A stretch of 64,000 nucleotides of DNA from an uncultured Pseudorhodobacter sp. (lineage in GTDB: Bacteria; Pseudomonadota; Alphaproteobacteria; Rhodobacterales; Rhodobacteraceae), in the NCBI GenBank assembly GCA_913062925.1, contig CAJXWJ010000007.1:1-64000 (forward strand), written 5' to 3'. Numbering within the stretch: position 1 is the first letter of the stretch; every line of letters begins with the position of its first letter. The notes under the pieces were generated by a model, which saw only the letters and a list, made by a program, of their open reading frames with translations, ran no database searches and was not told the DNA's origin. The position numbers and the translations under genes are program-made. Positions 29,938 through 39,571 of the stretch are shown here, piece by piece.

Positions 29938-30966
29938 ATGACCAAAGCCCCAGATCAGATGAACGCGATGCAGGCGACGGCCTTTTCAATCGACGCGCTT
30001 CAGATGGCGCAGGTGCCACGCCCGCGCGCGAAACCGGGCGAGATCGTGCTGAAGGTGATTGCCGCCAGCCTGAACTACCGCGATCTGTCGATTGTGACGG
30101 GGGCTTATTTTCCAGACCTTGCCCTGCCCTATGTGCCGGCCTCGGATTGCGTTGGCACGGTGGTCGAGCTGGGAGAAGGCGTGACGCGCTTTGCGCTCGG
30201 CGATCGGGTGATCCCTTGCTATATCCAAGGCTGGCGCGACGGGCTTTTGACGCAAGAACAGCGCAAAACCAAAACCCTTGGCGCGCCGATGACGGGGGTG
30301 TTGCAAGACTATGTCGCGGTGCCCGCCGAAGACGCCGTTGCAGCGCCTGCGGGCCTGAGCGATGAAGAAGCCGCCACCATGCCGATTGCAGCGCTGACCG
30401 CTTGGCACTGCCTGCAAACCGGAGGTGTGGCTGCGGGCAAGACCGTGCTGACACAAGGCACCGGCGGCGTGGCGCTGTTTGCGCTGCAATTTGCCAAGGC
30501 CTTGGGCGCGCGGGTTGTGGCGCTGACCTCGACCCCGGAAAAGGCCGAGATGCTGCGGGCCATGGGCGCTGATCATGTGGTGAACTACCGCGAGACGCCG
30601 AACTGGGCTGCGGCGGTGCGCGCGGCCACCGGCGGCAAGGGCGTCGAGATCGTGGTCGAGACCACCGGCCACACGCTGTCACAGTCTTTGGACGCCTGCG
30701 CCTTTAACGGATTTGTCGGCATCATCGGCTTTGTGGGCGGCACCGAGGCCACCGTCAGCATCCGCCAGATCATCGGGCCAAAAATTCGCATGGAGGGGAT
30801 CGTTGTCGGATCGCGGGCGATGATGGAAACCATGATGCAGGCGATTGGCGCTTTGGGCATTCGCCCAATCATCGCCGGGCGCTATCCGCTGGCGCAGGCG
30901 GCAGAGGCGTTTCGCGCGCTGAAAGCGGCCGAAAACCCCGGCAAGATCATCATCAACCTAGGTTAA
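29938..30966 (+). CDS. Zinc-type/quinone oxidoreductase-like NAD(P)-dependent alcohol dehydrogenase
   Basis: MDR family: LNYRDLSIVTGAY, GDRVIPCYIQGW, TQGTGGVALFALQFAKALGARVVALTSTPEKAEMLRAMGADHVVNYRE. Confidence 0.92.
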   Translation: MTKAPDQMNAMQATAFSIDALQMAQVPRPRAKPGEIVLKVIAASLNYRDLSIVTGAYFPDLALPYVPASDCVGTVVELGEGVTRFALGDRVIPCYIQGWRDGLLTQEQRKTKTLGAPMTGVLQDYVAVPAEDAVAAPAGLSDEEAATMPIAALTAWHCLQTGGVAAGKTVLTQGTGGVALFALQFAKALGARVVALTSTPEKAEMLRAMGADHVVNYRETPNWAAAVRAATGGKGVEIVVETTGHTLSQSLDACAFNGFVGIIGFVGGTEATVSIRQIIGPKIRMEGIVVGSRAMMETMMQAIGALGIRPIIAGRYPLAQAAEAFRALKAAENPGKIIINLG

Positions 30967-30980
30967 ACCGCTGAAAAAGC

Positions 30981-31016
30981 TGGCCGCCTGCCCCGCATCT
31001 CGCGGAGAGGCGGCCA
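30981..31016 (-). terminator. Intrinsic terminator-like inverted repeat
   Basis: TGGCCGCCT ... AGGCGGCCA (9-bp arms, 18-nt loop); - strand continues GCTTTTTC; follows the small ORF of the amidase operon. Confidence 0.65.
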
Positions 31017-31021
31017 AAGTC

Positions 31022-31183
31022 TTATTCGCTGTCGCGCTTGGCCGAGGTGACCATATCATAGCCCGCCAGACCCAAGGTCAGCACCAAAACCATCACCAAA
31101 TCGAGCGTTGGCACCCGAAACCCCAGAATGCCCAAGAAGCCAACAAGCGTCGCAAGTGCCGCGAAAGCCATCAGTTTTTTCAT
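31022..31183 (-). CDS. Small (53 aa) hydrophobic membrane protein, absent from the ORF track
   Basis: MKKLMAFAALATLVGFLGILGFRVPTLDLVMVLVLTLGLAGYDMVTSAKRDSE, purine-rich SD-like GGGAGGG upstream, immediately downstream of the amidase gene. Confidence 0.72.
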   Translation of the reverse strand: MKKLMAFAALATLVGFLGILGFRVPTLDLVMVLVLTLGLAGYDMVTSAKRDSE

Positions 31184-31184
31184 C

Positions 31185-32570
31185 TCAATTCCCTCCCTCA
31201 GGGGCTTGTGCCCATTCTGTCAACCACCGCGCAGACCGCAGCAAGCGGCCATCCATGTGACGGGCGGCGACAAGCTGCACCCCCATCGGCAAACCTTCTT
31301 CTGACTCGAACAGCGGCACCGTCACCGCAGGCGTGCCCAAAAGGCTCCACAGCCCGTTGAAAACAGCACTGCCGGTGCTGGCAAGACCCGCAGGCGCAGG
31401 CCCCAAAGCGGCAGGCGTCAGAATGACGTCGGCCCTCTCGAACACCTTGTCCAAGCCGCCTGATAACACCCGCTGCCAATCCAGCGCCGCCAGATAATCG
31501 CGCGCCATGGTGGCATTGCCCTTTTTCAGCGCCTCGAGCGTTTCGGGTGCCAGCAGATCAGAGGCTTGGCCATAGCGATAATAGGCCCGCGCCATTTCGG
31601 CAAAATTGATCACCTCGCGCATGGCATTGCCACGGGCGAAATCTTCGGGCAGCTCGATCTCAAAGCAACGCTCACCCAAGGCCTCGGTCAGCTCGGCAAA
31701 GGCTGCATGCAGCTGCGGATCGGCCTGATCCCAGCCAATGGGGCGCAAAAACGCAAACGTCGGTGCCACAGGCGGCGGCGTCAGCGTCAGATCCAACAGG
31801 CGCGGGAACGGCCCTGCCACCGACTGCGGATCGCCCGCATCGGCCCCGTAAAGCACCTCGGCCAGCAGGGCTGCATCCGCGGCACTGCGGGCAAAAACCC
31901 CAACCGTATCCAAGGTTTGCGACTGCGGCAGAATGCCAGTGCGCGCAATCGCGCCAAAGGTCGGTTTAAACCCAACCACACCGCAAAACGACGCTGGCCG
32001 AATGATCGACCCGCCGGTCTGCGTGCCAACCGCAAGCGGTGCCATAAAGGCCGCAACCGCCGCGGCAGAGCCCTGCGAAGACCCTCCGGGCGTATGGGCG
32101 GCGTTTACGGGGTTGGTGGTGACACCGGGGGCAAGGAAGGCAAGCTCGGTCGTCACGGTCTTGCCCAAGATAATCGCGCCGGCCTGTTTCAGCCGCGCCA
32201 CAATCACCGCGTCTTTCGACGGCACCCGGCCTTTGTCGAGTGCTGCGCCGTTTTCGGTCGGAATGCGCGCGGTGTCGATAATGTCTTTCAGCGCAATCGG
32301 CACCCCGTGCAGCGGCCCAATCGGGCGGCCTGCGCCGCGAAAGCGGTCGGCTTCGGTGGCCTGATACATCACATAGGCAGGGTCATGCCACGCAAAGGCC
32401 TGCACTTGCGGTTCGCGCAGACGGATCTGTTCTAGATAGGCTTCGGCCACTTGCTCTGCGCGCAGCTCGCCCGAGGCAATGCGGTCGCGCAGTTCAAGCG
32501 CCGAGAGCGCCACAATAGGCACAGACCCCACCGCACGCGGCGGGGTCTGTTTAACGGGATTAGCTGCCAT
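31185..32570 (-). CDS. Amidase (amidase signature family)
   Basis: HGVPIALKDIIDT, AHTPGGSSQGSAAAVAAFMAPLAVGTQTGGSIIRPASFCGVVGFKPT (Ser-Ser-Lys signature). Confidence 0.94.
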   Translation of the reverse strand: MAANPVKQTPPRAVGSVPIVALSALELRDRIASGELRAEQVAEAYLEQIRLREPQVQAFAWHDPAYVMYQATEADRFRGAGRPIGPLHGVPIALKDIIDTARIPTENGAALDKGRVPSKDAVIVARLKQAGAIILGKTVTTELAFLAPGVTTNPVNAAHTPGGSSQGSAAAVAAFMAPLAVGTQTGGSIIRPASFCGVVGFKPTFGAIARTGILPQSQTLDTVGVFARSAADAALLAEVLYGADAGDPQSVAGPFPRLLDLTLTPPPVAPTFAFLRPIGWDQADPQLHAAFAELTEALGERCFEIELPEDFARGNAMREVINFAEMARAYYRYGQASDLLAPETLEALKKGNATMARDYLAALDWQRVLSGGLDKVFERADVILTPAALGPAPAGLASTGSAVFNGLWSLLGTPAVTVPLFESEEGLPMGVQLVAARHMDGRLLRSARWLTEWAQAPEGGN

Positions 32571-33978
32571 AAAGCACACGCGGCAGGTAGAAGACGATCT
32601 CGGGGAACATGTACATCAAAAGCATGCACAAGAAGACGCAGCCCAAGAAAGGCATCACGCCGCTGAAGATTTGCGTCAGCTTCAGCTCTGGCGGGGCAAT
32701 GCCTTTTAAATAGTAGGCAGACATGGCCATCGGCGGAGTAAGGAAGGACGTTTGCAGGTTCAGCGCCACAAGGATGCCGAAGAACAGCGGATCGATGCCA
32801 AAATGCGGCAACAAAGGCAGGAAGATTGGCACGAAGATAATGATGATCTCGGACCATTCCAACGGCCAGCCCAGCAAGAAGATGATCAGCTGTGCCACCA
32901 ACAGGAACTCCAGCGGAGACAGGTTCAGACCGGTGACAAAGTTCGACACCACCTGTTCGCCGCCCAAGTAACTGAACACCGAGCTAAAGGTGTAAGAGCC
33001 CACGAACAGCCAGCACACCATCGCGGTTGTGCGCACCGTCAGATAGACGCTTTCGCGCATCCGCTGCCATGTCATCGCCTTGTAAGCAAAGGCCAAGAAC
33101 ATGCCGCCAAGCGCGCCAATCGAAGCCGCTTCGGAAGGTGTCGCCAAACCAAACAAGATCGAACCAAGCACCGACAGGATCAAGAACGCCAATGGGAAGA
33201 ACGAGGTCATGATCATCATCAGCAACTTGCCGCGCGGCACATCGGGCACTTCCTCATCCGTTGGACGCGGAGCGACCGACGGCTGAAGGATCGAGCGACC
33301 GATGATATAGACAAGATAAAGGCCAACCAGCGTCAGGCCGGGCAGCAAAGCGCCAACGTAAAGCTTAACGATCGAGACGCCCGATGCTGCCGCATAAACG
33401 ATCAACATGATCGACGGCGGGATCAGAATCCCCAGCGTGCCGCCCGCGCAGATGATCCCTGCCGCAAAAGAGGGGTCGTAGCGGGCTTTCAACATCGCCG
33501 GCAGGGCCAAAAGGCCCATCAAGGTCACAACGGCGCCAACGATGCCCGTCGCTGTTGCAAACAAGGCGCAGGTGAACAGCGCAGCCACACCCATCGAGCC
33601 CGGAACGTTCTTAGAAGCGATGTTCAGCGTGGTGAACAGACGGTCGACGATATTGGCGCGTTCAACGATATAGCCCATGAACAAGAACAAGGGGATCGCG
33701 GTCAGCACTTCGTTCGACATCACCGAATAGGTCTGGTTGATAAACAAATCGAATATTCGATTGTTGAAAAACCCGTTGACCCATTGCGAGGTGCTTTCCC
33801 ACCAGCTTGCGGTCTCGTCCAAACGATCAAAGGCGCGCCACATCCGCGATGCGTCGAAATAGGCGTAGTAGCCAAAGCCAATACCCATCGCCATCAAGGT
33901 GAATGCGATTGGGAAGCCAAGGAACACGATCACGATGAAGAGACCCAACATCATGATCGCAATTTGCGGATCGGTCAT
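32560..33978 (-). CDS. TRAP transporter large permease (DctM)
   Basis: LPAMLKARYDPSFAAGIICAGGTLGILIPPSIMLIVYAAASGVSIVKLYVGALLPG. Confidence 0.93.
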   Translation of the reverse strand: MTDPQIAIMMLGLFIVIVFLGFPIAFTLMAMGIGFGYYAYFDASRMWRAFDRLDETASWWESTSQWVNGFFNNRIFDLFINQTYSVMSNEVLTAIPLFLFMGYIVERANIVDRLFTTLNIASKNVPGSMGVAALFTCALFATATGIVGAVVTLMGLLALPAMLKARYDPSFAAGIICAGGTLGILIPPSIMLIVYAAASGVSIVKLYVGALLPGLTLVGLYLVYIIGRSILQPSVAPRPTDEEVPDVPRGKLLMMIMTSFFPLAFLILSVLGSILFGLATPSEAASIGALGGMFLAFAYKAMTWQRMRESVYLTVRTTAMVCWLFVGSYTFSSVFSYLGGEQVVSNFVTGLNLSPLEFLLVAQLIIFLLGWPLEWSEIIIIFVPIFLPLLPHFGIDPLFFGILVALNLQTSFLTPPMAMSAYYLKGIAPPELKLTQIFSGVMPFLGCVFLCMLLMYMFPEIVFYLPRVLYGS

Positions 33979-34559
33979 ACATGCCCCCCGGTTTCGGCTT
34001 CTGCGGCCTTTTTCATAAGAAGTTCCTCGGTTTCGAACACGTCCTCATTGGCCGTGATCCAATAGTTGTGGCGGATGCAGTGCAGGCAGCGGCAAATCTG
34101 GCCAATACCTTGAATAAACAGTAACAAACCGGCAGCAACCATCACCATCTTGAACTGATAGATCGGCACGCCTGCGGGGCTGTTGATCGAGACCTCACCG
34201 TAGCCCCAGCTTTTCGAGGCATATTTCCAGCCCGAAAAGATCAGCGCTGTCACGCCGGGGAAGAAGAAGATGATGTAAAGAAACAGGTCAACCTTGGCTT
34301 GGGTTCTGGGCTGCCACAGGCGATAGATGAAATCGCCCCGTACATGGCCGCCGCGCGACAGGGTATAGGCGCCCCCCATCATGAATAGCGCGCCATAGCC
34401 GATAAACGACACATCAAGCGACCAGGCCGGAGGATGGTTCAGCACATAGCGCGAGAACACGCTCCAGCCGGTGCCAAAGGCCATCAGAACAATCAGCCAG
34501 GCGAACGCCTTGCCGAACCATGCTGACAGATCGTCAGCAAATCGGATAATACCGACCAT
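33975..34559 (-). CDS. TRAP transporter small permease (DctQ)
   Basis: 4-TM protein overlapping the DctM start by 4 nt; GGAYTLSRGGHVRGDFIYRLW. Confidence 0.9.
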   Translation of the reverse strand: MVGIIRFADDLSAWFGKAFAWLIVLMAFGTGWSVFSRYVLNHPPAWSLDVSFIGYGALFMMGGAYTLSRGGHVRGDFIYRLWQPRTQAKVDLFLYIIFFFPGVTALIFSGWKYASKSWGYGEVSINSPAGVPIYQFKMVMVAAGLLLFIQGIGQICRCLHCIRHNYWITANEDVFETEELLMKKAAEAETGGHV

Positions 34560-34590
34560 TTCGGGAACCCCACCATGTTAGATGTAAATA

Positions 34591-34614
34591 GTTCCGGCGC
34601 TTATGCGCCGGAAC
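34591..34614 (-). terminator. Perfect 10-bp-stem hairpin between dctP and dctQ
   Basis: GTTCCGGCGC-TTAT-GCGCCGGAAC, 23 nt beyond the SBP stop. Confidence 0.75.
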
Positions 34615-34637
34615 CATATTGACGTTTCGCAGACAGA

Positions 34638-35762
34638 TTAAAGCTTAACTTTGCCTGGGAAGTAATGCTCGTAAGCCAAACCGAAGTCAGGCGCGTTCAT
34701 CAGCTCGTAGTAAGACACGCGCTCAACCCAAGCGCGCTGGCTGTCCAGAACGCGCTTCATGAAGTCGTCCTTTTCCAAGTCGGGGATCAATTTGTCCCAA
34801 CCCGAGATCTCTGCGTCCAAGATCTCTTTCGAGGTGCGGTGAACCTGCACGCCGTCTTCGTTCATCAGCTTTTGCAAGTCGGCCGAGTAGTTGTCCATTG
34901 CAAGCGCTGTGTTCGAGGTCGAAGCCGCTTCAACGCCATACTTCAGGATCGCAGCCAGATCTGGGTCCAGATCCGTCATGACGTCTTTGTTGAAGATGAA
35001 TTCAAACGCCTCGGACGCTTGGTGATAGGACGACAGATAGTAGTTCTTCGCCACATCCTGTGCGCCAAAACGCATATCCGACGATGGGTTGTTGAACTCG
35101 AAGGCGTCGATCACGCCGCGCTCCATTGCGGGAACAATCTCGCCGCCGGGCAGCTGTGCCACCGACATGCCCATGCCCTGCATCAGGTCAGCTGCCAAGC
35201 CAACGGTGCGGTACTTCAGGCCCTGAAGGTCGGCAACGGTGTTGACCTCGTTCTTGAACCAACCCAAAGGCTGCGCAAACATCGGGAAGCCAAGGTAGCC
35301 CTGAACGTTCAGGCCCAGGATGTCTTGGGTCAGCTCGTTATAGAACTGCATCCCGCCGCCCTGATAGAACCACGACAGCATGGTGGTCGAGGATCCGCCG
35401 AAAACGGGGCCCGTGCCGAACAAGGACGCGCCCTTGTGCTTGCCATACCAATAGGCCGAAACCGAATGCGCCGCGTCGATCACGCCGTCGCTGACAGCAT
35501 CCATAACCTGAAACGCCGCGACAACTGCGCCAGCTGGCAGCAGGTCGATGGTCAGACGGCCACCGGACATTTCTTCCACGCGGGTGGTGTATTGGCGCGC
35601 AAAATCCATCCAGATGTCAGATGCCGACCACGAGGTCTGCATTTTCAGGATCTTTGGCGCCTGCGCCAGAACAGCAGGAGCAGCCAGAACGCCAGCAGCG
35701 CCGCCGCCCAGAACAGCCGTTTTCTTCAGAAACGACCGGCGGTCGTATAACGTATTTGTCAT
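34638..35762 (-). CDS. TRAP transporter solute-binding protein (DctP), Tat-type signal
   Basis: MTNTLYDRRSFLKKTAVLGGGAAGVLAAPAVLAQAPKILKMQTSW twin-arginine leader; start at 35762. Confidence 0.9.
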   Translation of the reverse strand: MTNTLYDRRSFLKKTAVLGGGAAGVLAAPAVLAQAPKILKMQTSWSASDIWMDFARQYTTRVEEMSGGRLTIDLLPAGAVVAAFQVMDAVSDGVIDAAHSVSAYWYGKHKGASLFGTGPVFGGSSTTMLSWFYQGGGMQFYNELTQDILGLNVQGYLGFPMFAQPLGWFKNEVNTVADLQGLKYRTVGLAADLMQGMGMSVAQLPGGEIVPAMERGVIDAFEFNNPSSDMRFGAQDVAKNYYLSSYHQASEAFEFIFNKDVMTDLDPDLAAILKYGVEAASTSNTALAMDNYSADLQKLMNEDGVQVHRTSKEILDAEISGWDKLIPDLEKDDFMKRVLDSQRAWVERVSYYELMNAPDFGLAYEHYFPGKVKL

Positions 35763-35959
35763 GTATAGCCTCCCAGGGTTGTAGTCTTGTCGTTGATCTC
35801 TTCCAAGGATCTGCCTGACACCGCTGACAAAGCGCACCCGCCTGACATCCCTCCTCCGGACCTCAAGACGATTATTTCGCACCCTGCCTAAACCATCACG
35901 CAACACGGGGTTAATCCTTGTCGTGAGAAAACTATAACAAGGCATCCCCAATCGGACAA

Positions 35960-35980
35960 TTGGTAAAAATAAATTACCAA
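35960..35980. promoter_or_regulatory. Candidate operator upstream of the TRAP-amidase operon
   Basis: TTGGTAA-AAATAAA-TTACCAA perfect 7-bp inverted repeat in an AT-rich segment. Confidence 0.5.
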
Positions 35981-36181
35981 ATAAAAGTTTCAACCTCGGG
36001 GCTAGTCACAAAATAGTGCAGGAATTCAGCACCCTAGCCTGCCCTGCCCCCGCGACATACGGCAAGATCAGACAGGGACTGGCGCTTGTAGCGGCCGCGC
36101 GTCTCGCCGCAACCACTCGAAACCCGTGACAGTAAGTCTGGGGAATCGCGCGATTATTTGCGCGGGCCTCTGATCCTCGGC

Positions 36182-37210
36182 CTAAGCTGTGGCGCCATCA
36201 AAGCCTTGCAAGACCGCAGTCAGATTGGCGCCCAGCTCGTCACACAGATAGCCACCCTCTTGCACGAAGAGGCAAGGCACGCCCAGCGCTGCAATCGCCG
36301 CAGCAATCCTGCCAAAACCCGCCTCGGTGATCGCAAGCCCTTTGAAGGGATCGCCAATAAAGGCATCCAGCCCCAGCGCCACAACCACCACATCCGCGCC
36401 AAAGGCCTTGATCCGCTGCAAGGCCACCGCCAGCGTTTGCAGATAGGCCTCATCCGCCGTGCCACGCGCCAGCGGCAGGTTCAGGTTATAGCCCAGCCCC
36501 TCGCCCGCGCCGCGCTCATGTGCCTGCCCCCAAAAGAACGGATAAAACCGCTCGGGGTCGGCATGGATCGACACGGTCAGCACATCTTTACGGCTGTAAA
36601 AGATGCCCTGAGTGCCATTGCCGTGATGCACATCCACATCCAAAATCGCTGGCCGCAAGCCTTGGGCGCGCAAACGCTCGGCTGCGATGGCCGAATTGTT
36701 CAAAAAGCAAAATCCGCCCGCCATATCGCCAAAGGCATGATGCCCCGGCGGACGCGACAGCACATAGGCGGATTTCTCGCCAGCCAGCAGCAAATCTGCC
36801 CCGGTGATCGCTGATTGCGCCGACCAATAGGCGGCCTCCCATGTGCCCGCCGCAATCGGACAAGCCGTATCGGCCTGATGATAGCCCGCTTGCCCCACCG
36901 CAGATTTCGGATAGCTGTCGCTGCGGTTGATCGGGTGGATATTGGGAATAACCTCGTCGCCCGCGCCCTCGATCCGCTGCCAACGGCTGTGGATGGTCTG
37001 CAAGAACACCAAATATTCGGGCGAATGCAGCGCCGCAATCGGGCCAAGGCCTGCGTCCTGTGGCGCTGCAACCGTGCAGCCCGCAGCCGCAGCACCGGCC
37101 AGCAAACGCGTGATCCGCTCGGCCTGTTCGGGGTTGGGCAGGGTTTTGCCATTGGCCATAAAGTGGCGCGGTTGATGCTTCCACTGGCGGTCGTCAAAGA
37201 TGGCTTTCAT
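36182..37210 (-). CDS. Histone deacetylase superfamily; acetylpolyamine amidohydrolase-like
   Basis: RPPGHHAFGDMAGGFCFLNNSAIAA, LDVDVHHGNGTQGIFYSRKDVLTVSIHADPERFYPFFWG, QEGGYLCDELGANL. Confidence 0.92.
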   Translation of the reverse strand: MKAIFDDRQWKHQPRHFMANGKTLPNPEQAERITRLLAGAAAAGCTVAAPQDAGLGPIAALHSPEYLVFLQTIHSRWQRIEGAGDEVIPNIHPINRSDSYPKSAVGQAGYHQADTACPIAAGTWEAAYWSAQSAITGADLLLAGEKSAYVLSRPPGHHAFGDMAGGFCFLNNSAIAAERLRAQGLRPAILDVDVHHGNGTQGIFYSRKDVLTVSIHADPERFYPFFWGQAHERGAGEGLGYNLNLPLARGTADEAYLQTLAVALQRIKAFGADVVVVALGLDAFIGDPFKGLAITEAGFGRIAAAIAALGVPCLFVQEGGYLCDELGANLTAVLQGFDGATA

Positions 37211-37285
37211 GGTCGTTCCTTGCCAAGTTTCAGGCGCGCGCCCAAGTGCATATCTGTGTCGCACGCGAATTTTCTGTCAACCGCC

Positions 37286-38212
37286 TCAGATCGCGGTCAG
37301 CTCTGCGCCCTTAAGATGCAGCATCTGGCGGGCCTCGGCGGGGGTGGCGATGCTGCGGCCCAGCGCCTCGACAATGCCACGGATTTTCTCGACCTGTTCG
37401 GCATTGCTGCGCGCTAAAGTGCCGCGCGCGATCATCAGGCTATCCTCTAAACCCACCCGAACATGGCCGCCCAAAATCGCCGACAGCGTGATCAGCGGCA
37501 TCTGGTGCCGCCCCGCCGCCAAGACCGAAAACGCATAGCTGTCGCCAAAAAGCTTATCGGCGATCAGTTTCATATGGCTTAGGTTTTCAGGATCAGGCCC
37601 CATGCCGCCCAAGACGCCAAAGACAAACTGAATGAACAACGGACCTTGCACCAAGCCGCGATCAACAAAGTGCTTCAGCATGTAAAGATGGCTGACATCA
37701 TAGCATTCAAACTCGAAGCGCGCGCCGCGCATCGTGCCCATTTCGTGCAGGATATGCACCATATCGCGCGGGGTGTTTTTGAACACCAGATCGTCAGTGC
37801 CCTCCAAAAACGGCTTTTCCCAGTCAAATTTCCAATCCGTAATCCGCGCCGCAGCGGGATAAAGCGCAAAGTTCATCGTGCCCATGTTCAGCGAGCACAT
37901 CTCGGGGGCGGCGCGTTTGGGGGCGGCAAGCCGCTGGTCCAGCGTCATCGTCGCACTGCCGCCGGTGGAAAGGTTCAGCACCGCGTCGCAGCCCTGCTTA
38001 ATCTGCGGCAAAAACGCCATGAAATGCGCAGGGTCCGCCGAGGGCCGCCCGTTTGCGGGATCGCGCGCGTGCAGGTGCAAAATCGCAGCCCCCGCCTGCG
38101 CGGCGGCAATCGACTGCTCGGCAATTTGCGTGGCCGTGATCGGCAAATAGGGCGACATCGAGGGCGTATGGATCGAGCCGGTGATGGCGCAGGTAATGAT
38201 GATCTTTGACAT
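37286..38212 (-). CDS. Beta-keto acid cleavage enzyme (BKACE, DUF849; 3-keto-5-aminohexanoate cleavage family)
   Basis: IIITCAITGSIHTPSMSPYLPITATQIAEQSIAAAQAGAAILHLHARDPANGRPSADP, LNLSTGG, GGHVRVGLEDSL. Confidence 0.93.
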   Translation of the reverse strand: MSKIIITCAITGSIHTPSMSPYLPITATQIAEQSIAAAQAGAAILHLHARDPANGRPSADPAHFMAFLPQIKQGCDAVLNLSTGGSATMTLDQRLAAPKRAAPEMCSLNMGTMNFALYPAAARITDWKFDWEKPFLEGTDDLVFKNTPRDMVHILHEMGTMRGARFEFECYDVSHLYMLKHFVDRGLVQGPLFIQFVFGVLGGMGPDPENLSHMKLIADKLFGDSYAFSVLAAGRHQMPLITLSAILGGHVRVGLEDSLMIARGTLARSNAEQVEKIRGIVEALGRSIATPAEARQMLHLKGAELTAI

Positions 38213-38221
38213 AAAGGGTCC

Positions 38222-39559
38222 TTAGGCTACGCCAGAAAACTGCGGGATTTCGGCCATATAGCTGGCAAGTGATTGGTCCAGCCGCTGGGTGATATCATCA
38301 AGCTGCGCTTCGGTCACAATCATCGGTGGGCAGACAAGAAAATGATCGCCCGAGGTTCCGCCGCGTGTGCGGCGCGAATAGATGATCAGCCCGTTATCAT
38401 AGGCAATATCGACCAGCCGCGCATGGGCGTTCAGATGCGCGGGCAGCGGGTCTTTGGTGTGGCGGTCAGCCATCAGCTCAAAGGCCGCAAGCAGGCCCTT
38501 GCCGCGCACATCGCCAATCAGCGGATAGCGCTGCATCAATCCGCGCAGACGCATGGCAAGCGCCTCGCCCATACGCGCAGCATTCGCGGTCAGATCCTGC
38601 GCTGCAATCTCGTCCAGCACGGCACAGCCCGCAGCACAGGCCAGCGGGTTTCCTGCATAGGTAAAGCCGTTGATAAAGCCGCCCCCCTGCATCACCGCCT
38701 CGACAATATCATCGCGCGCGATCATCGCACCCAGCGGCACATAGCCGCCGCCAAAGCCTTTTGAGATTGCAATGATATCGGGCACCACATCCCAATGCTC
38801 GGCGCCAAAGAACCGCCCCGTGCGCCCGCCGCCGGTCATCACCTCGTCATGGATCAACAGCACACCGTATTGGCTGCAAATCTCGCGGATGCGGCGCATA
38901 TAGCCCGCAGGCGGCACCAGCGCGCCAGTCGATGCCCCGCCGACTGGTTCAACAATAAAAGCCAAAACGGTTTCGGGGCCTTCCTCTAGGATCTTGGCCT
39001 CGAGCATATTGGCGTAATGCAGCCCCGTGGCCGGATCATCGGCGTCTAATCCGTCTAAATAGGCGCGGGGGGCGGGCACCTTGGGCATGCGCTGCATCAT
39101 CGGATCAAAGGGCGCGGACATCGGCGCATATCCAGTGATCGCAAGCGCGCCCAAAGTGCTGCCGTGATAGCTGGGGTAGCGCGAAATCACCTTGAACCGC
39201 TGCGCTTGGCCTTGGGTCAGCACATATTGCCGCGCAAGCTTCAGGCAGCTTTCCACCGCCTCTGACCCGCCCGAGACGAAAAACACCTTATTCATCGCCG
39301 CAGGCGCAAGCTCTGCCACCTTTGCCGCCAGTGTTTCCGAGGCTTCGGTCTGGAAATGCAAGCGGTAGCCGAAGGTCGATTTCTCCATCTGCGCGCGCAT
39401 CGCGGCCAACACCTTGGGGTTGGAATGGCCGATATTGCTGACCATCGCCCCGCTTGATCCGTCAATATAGCGCTTGCCGCTTTTGTCCCACATATAGATG
39501 CCTTCGGCACGGTCGAGCATCGGGCGGGGGGATTTGGTCTGATAAAACAGGTTTGACAT
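38222..39559 (-). CDS. Class III (omega) aminotransferase, PLP-dependent
   Basis: FVSGGSEAVESCLKLARQY, LLIHDEVMTGGGRTGRFFGAEHWDVVPDIIAISKGFGGGYVPLGAMI. Confidence 0.93.
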   Translation of the reverse strand: MSNLFYQTKSPRPMLDRAEGIYMWDKSGKRYIDGSSGAMVSNIGHSNPKVLAAMRAQMEKSTFGYRLHFQTEASETLAAKVAELAPAAMNKVFFVSGGSEAVESCLKLARQYVLTQGQAQRFKVISRYPSYHGSTLGALAITGYAPMSAPFDPMMQRMPKVPAPRAYLDGLDADDPATGLHYANMLEAKILEEGPETVLAFIVEPVGGASTGALVPPAGYMRRIREICSQYGVLLIHDEVMTGGGRTGRFFGAEHWDVVPDIIAISKGFGGGYVPLGAMIARDDIVEAVMQGGGFINGFTYAGNPLACAAGCAVLDEIAAQDLTANAARMGEALAMRLRGLMQRYPLIGDVRGKGLLAAFELMADRHTKDPLPAHLNAHARLVDIAYDNGLIIYSRRTRGGTSGDHFLVCPPMIVTEAQLDDITQRLDQSLASYMAEIPQFSGVA

Positions 39560-39571
39560 CTGGCTTGGCTT

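Noticed and set aside
32752-34065. 437-aa + strand ORF rich in Gln/Arg/His
   Set aside because: Antisense to TRAP dctM/dctQ; low-complexity polar composition expected from the reverse of hydrophobic membrane genes.
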